This document shows, in pieces, positions 5,639 through 6,758 of a DNA stretch of 6,758 nt (position 1 is the stretch's first letter; each line of letters begins with the position of its first letter). A program made the translations under genes and the position numbers. The notes under the pieces are model-generated. The model searched no databases, had not been told where the DNA came from, and saw only the letters and a list, made by a program, of their open reading frames with translations. Origin of the DNA: Syntrophaceae bacterium (GTDB taxonomy: Bacteria; Desulfobacterota; DTXE01). The DNA lies in NCBI GenBank assembly GCA_012962595.1, contig DTXE01000425.1, positions 1-6,758 of the forward strand. Reading direction: 5' to 3'.

Positions 5639-6758
5639 GCGCCGTTTTCCAATTCTTCGCTGCATCCTCAGTCATGGAAGTTATCATTGCCTCGATATTT
5701 TTGTCGCTGAGGTTGCAAAAGTCCATAATTGAGTCGATTCCCAATGTTTCCATTCGGTAAGCGATATCGTCATGCCTGATACCAAAGAGTGTCAGCATAT
5801 CAAAAACTGCATCTTCCGGACTGTCTTCAAATCGCTCAAGCAACCCCAGATAGGCTTTTGGCAATTTTGTTTTTATAGGATTGATTTTAGAGTTTGTCAA
5901 ATAGGGAATTCCCATATCAGACAACGCCTGCTCGATTCTAAACAGATCAATATTGACCCGGGTCAAAATAGCCCAGCTCTCCCCCGGATTCTCTTTCATG
6001 CTCTGTTTGAGATGCTGGGCTATCCATATGATTTCCTCAGTCGGATTATGCAGGCCGACGACCTTGACCTGACCGCCGTTGCCGTTGTGCGAAACCAGTT
6101 TTTTGGCAATACGCTTTTGGTTGCATTTGATTACTCTGTCTGCCGTATCCAGTATCTCTTGATAAGACCTGTAGTTGATGTTGAGCACCACCCGCTTCAC
6201 ATCTGGCGCATTGGCTTCAAAATACCTAAACGCCTCATATCCGCTTCCGCCTCGAAAGCGGTATATTGATTGATCGTCGTCTCCCACAACCGTCACTATT
6301 TTTCCAGCATTTGCATGCAATATCGTCCAATCCACCTGGATCTCGTCTGAATCCTGGTATTCGTCAACCAGCAGATGCGTATAAGGTATCGGTTTGATAT
6401 TTCCCTCGACAAGCCCATGTGTCGCCATACTGACTTGATCTGAGAAGTCCATCAGATTGCCTTTCTCCAGGTAACTCTGATAGTACTCATAAACCTGCTC
6501 CAGCTCTTCATCCCAATCCGGAAACTGCTTTATATCTCCTGAGTTACGCACCGTTCTTGAGGCCTTGATTGCGGATATTTTCTGCTGGAATTCCGTCACA
6601 TCATTATCAGTTACATTTATGTCCCCTCTGATATCGGAAAGCCCATGCATGATGACTCTTTTGGCATCAAATTCCTTTATTAGCTTTCTGGTCTTGACTC
6701 CAGACTGATTCAACTGCCATAAGCCAATAGCGTTGAATGTCTTGATCATCAGCCTCTC
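5556..6758 (-). CDS. UvrD/PcrA-type superfamily 1 DNA helicase, partial
   Basis: The frame is open to the right window edge. Codons Glu-Arg-Leu precede the first Met (6749), so the gene probably begins outside, and the ATP-binding Q motif and Walker A must lie there. Numbering from that Met, IKTFNAIG (2-9) fits the TFH-like motif. LLVDEYQD (126-133) is motif II (Walker B). [15 protein letters not shown] (154-168) is motif [18 protein letters not shown] (189-203) is motif [26 protein letters not shown] (260-283) starts the 2A/2B region, which continues to about 380. Such proteins unwind DNA 3' to 5' in repair, replication restart or element defence; the specific role is unknown. A TAG at 5558-5556 ends the frame at SSKALLAL, without motif V (HxxKGLE) or VI (VAxTRA). 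The product as seen should be inactive. The convergent trpG frame overlaps it by 83 bases. It may be a remnant or half of a chimeric join. Confidence 0.85.
   Translation of the reverse strand, partial: ERLMIKTFNAIGLWQLNQSGVKTRKLIKEFDAKRVIMHGLSDIRGDINVTDNDVTEFQQKISAIKASRTVRNSGDIKQFPDWDEELEQVYEYYQSYLEKGNLMDFSDQVSMATHGLVEGNIKPIPYTHLLVDEYQDSDEIQVDWTILHANAGKIVTVVGDDDQSIYRFRGGSGYEAFRYFEANAPDVKRVVLNINYRSYQEILDTADRVIKCNQKRIAKKLVSHNGNGGQVKVVGLHNPTEEIIWIAQHLKQSMKENPGESWAILTRVNIDLFRIEQALSDMGIPYLTNSKINPIKTKLPKAYLGLLERFEDSPEDAVFDMLTLFGIRHDDIAYRMETLGIDSIMDFCNLSDKNIEAMITSMTEDAAKNWKTALSLLSGYESTVFRWRHGQISSKALLAL

Noticed and set aside
5525..5640. Plus-strand stretch reading [18 protein letters not shown] as a separate small gene
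   Set aside because: It has no start codon, ribosome binding site or recognised family, and lies opposite the helicase end.
5772..6269. 165-residue plus-strand open frame inside the helicase region
   Set aside because: It is fully antisense to the well-conserved helicase motifs, has no recognisable domain and no ribosome binding site.
1..6758. CRISPR arrays, tRNA or rRNA genes
   Set aside because: No regularly spaced repeats and no tRNA or rRNA signatures were seen on either strand.

Overview
The window looks like a chromosomal stretch from an anaerobe with sulfate- or sulfur-based energy metabolism. The best lineage clue is a qmoA-qmoB pair. Arginine codons in the left and centre are mostly AGA/AGG, promoters are of sigma-70 type, and the qmoB ribosome binding site is strong. 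Dissimilatory sulfate reducers use Qmo proteins to pass electrons to or from APS reductase. No qmoC (membrane subunit) follows qmoB, which recalls the Gram-positive Desulfotomaculum-type arrangement, but hdrBC is not there either. The lineage is therefore an inference only.

Layout. (1) 1-112: last 36 codons of a qmoA-like gene, + strand. (2) 118-2328: complete qmoB, a flavin and iron-sulfur HdrA/MvhD-type fusion, followed by a strong terminator at 2353-2384. (3) 2367-3137, minus strand: a SEC-C zinc-motif protein with a central HQLAH motif, which looks like a degenerate HExxH metallopeptidase site. (4) 3138-3536: divergent intergenic region. Its right half is a complete trp control region: a TTGACA-N17-TATTAT promoter, a 25-residue leader peptide with three tandem Trp codons, mutually exclusive RNA hairpins, a terminator, and a second terminator-like hairpin directly before the trpE ribosome binding site. 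(5) 3537-5015: complete trpE, overlapping trpG by four bases if trpG starts at GTG. (6) 5012-5638: trpG, whose homology stops abruptly after the FHP motif near base 5524. (7) 5556-6758, minus strand: a UvrD/PcrA-type helicase. It enters from beyond the right edge and stops before its C-terminal motifs.

How the parts work together. QmoA and QmoB form a soluble electron-transfer module. TrpE and TrpG form anthranilate synthase, the first committed step of tryptophan synthesis. The leader region can be read as a ribosome-mediated attenuator that lets trpEG transcription proceed when charged tRNA-Trp is scarce.

The main oddity is the junction near 5524. TrpG loses its catalytic Glu and C-terminus, and the tail-to-tail helicase also lacks its C-terminus. 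Either a rearrangement broke the trp operon, or two genomic fragments were joined during assembly. The sequence alone cannot separate these two possibilities.
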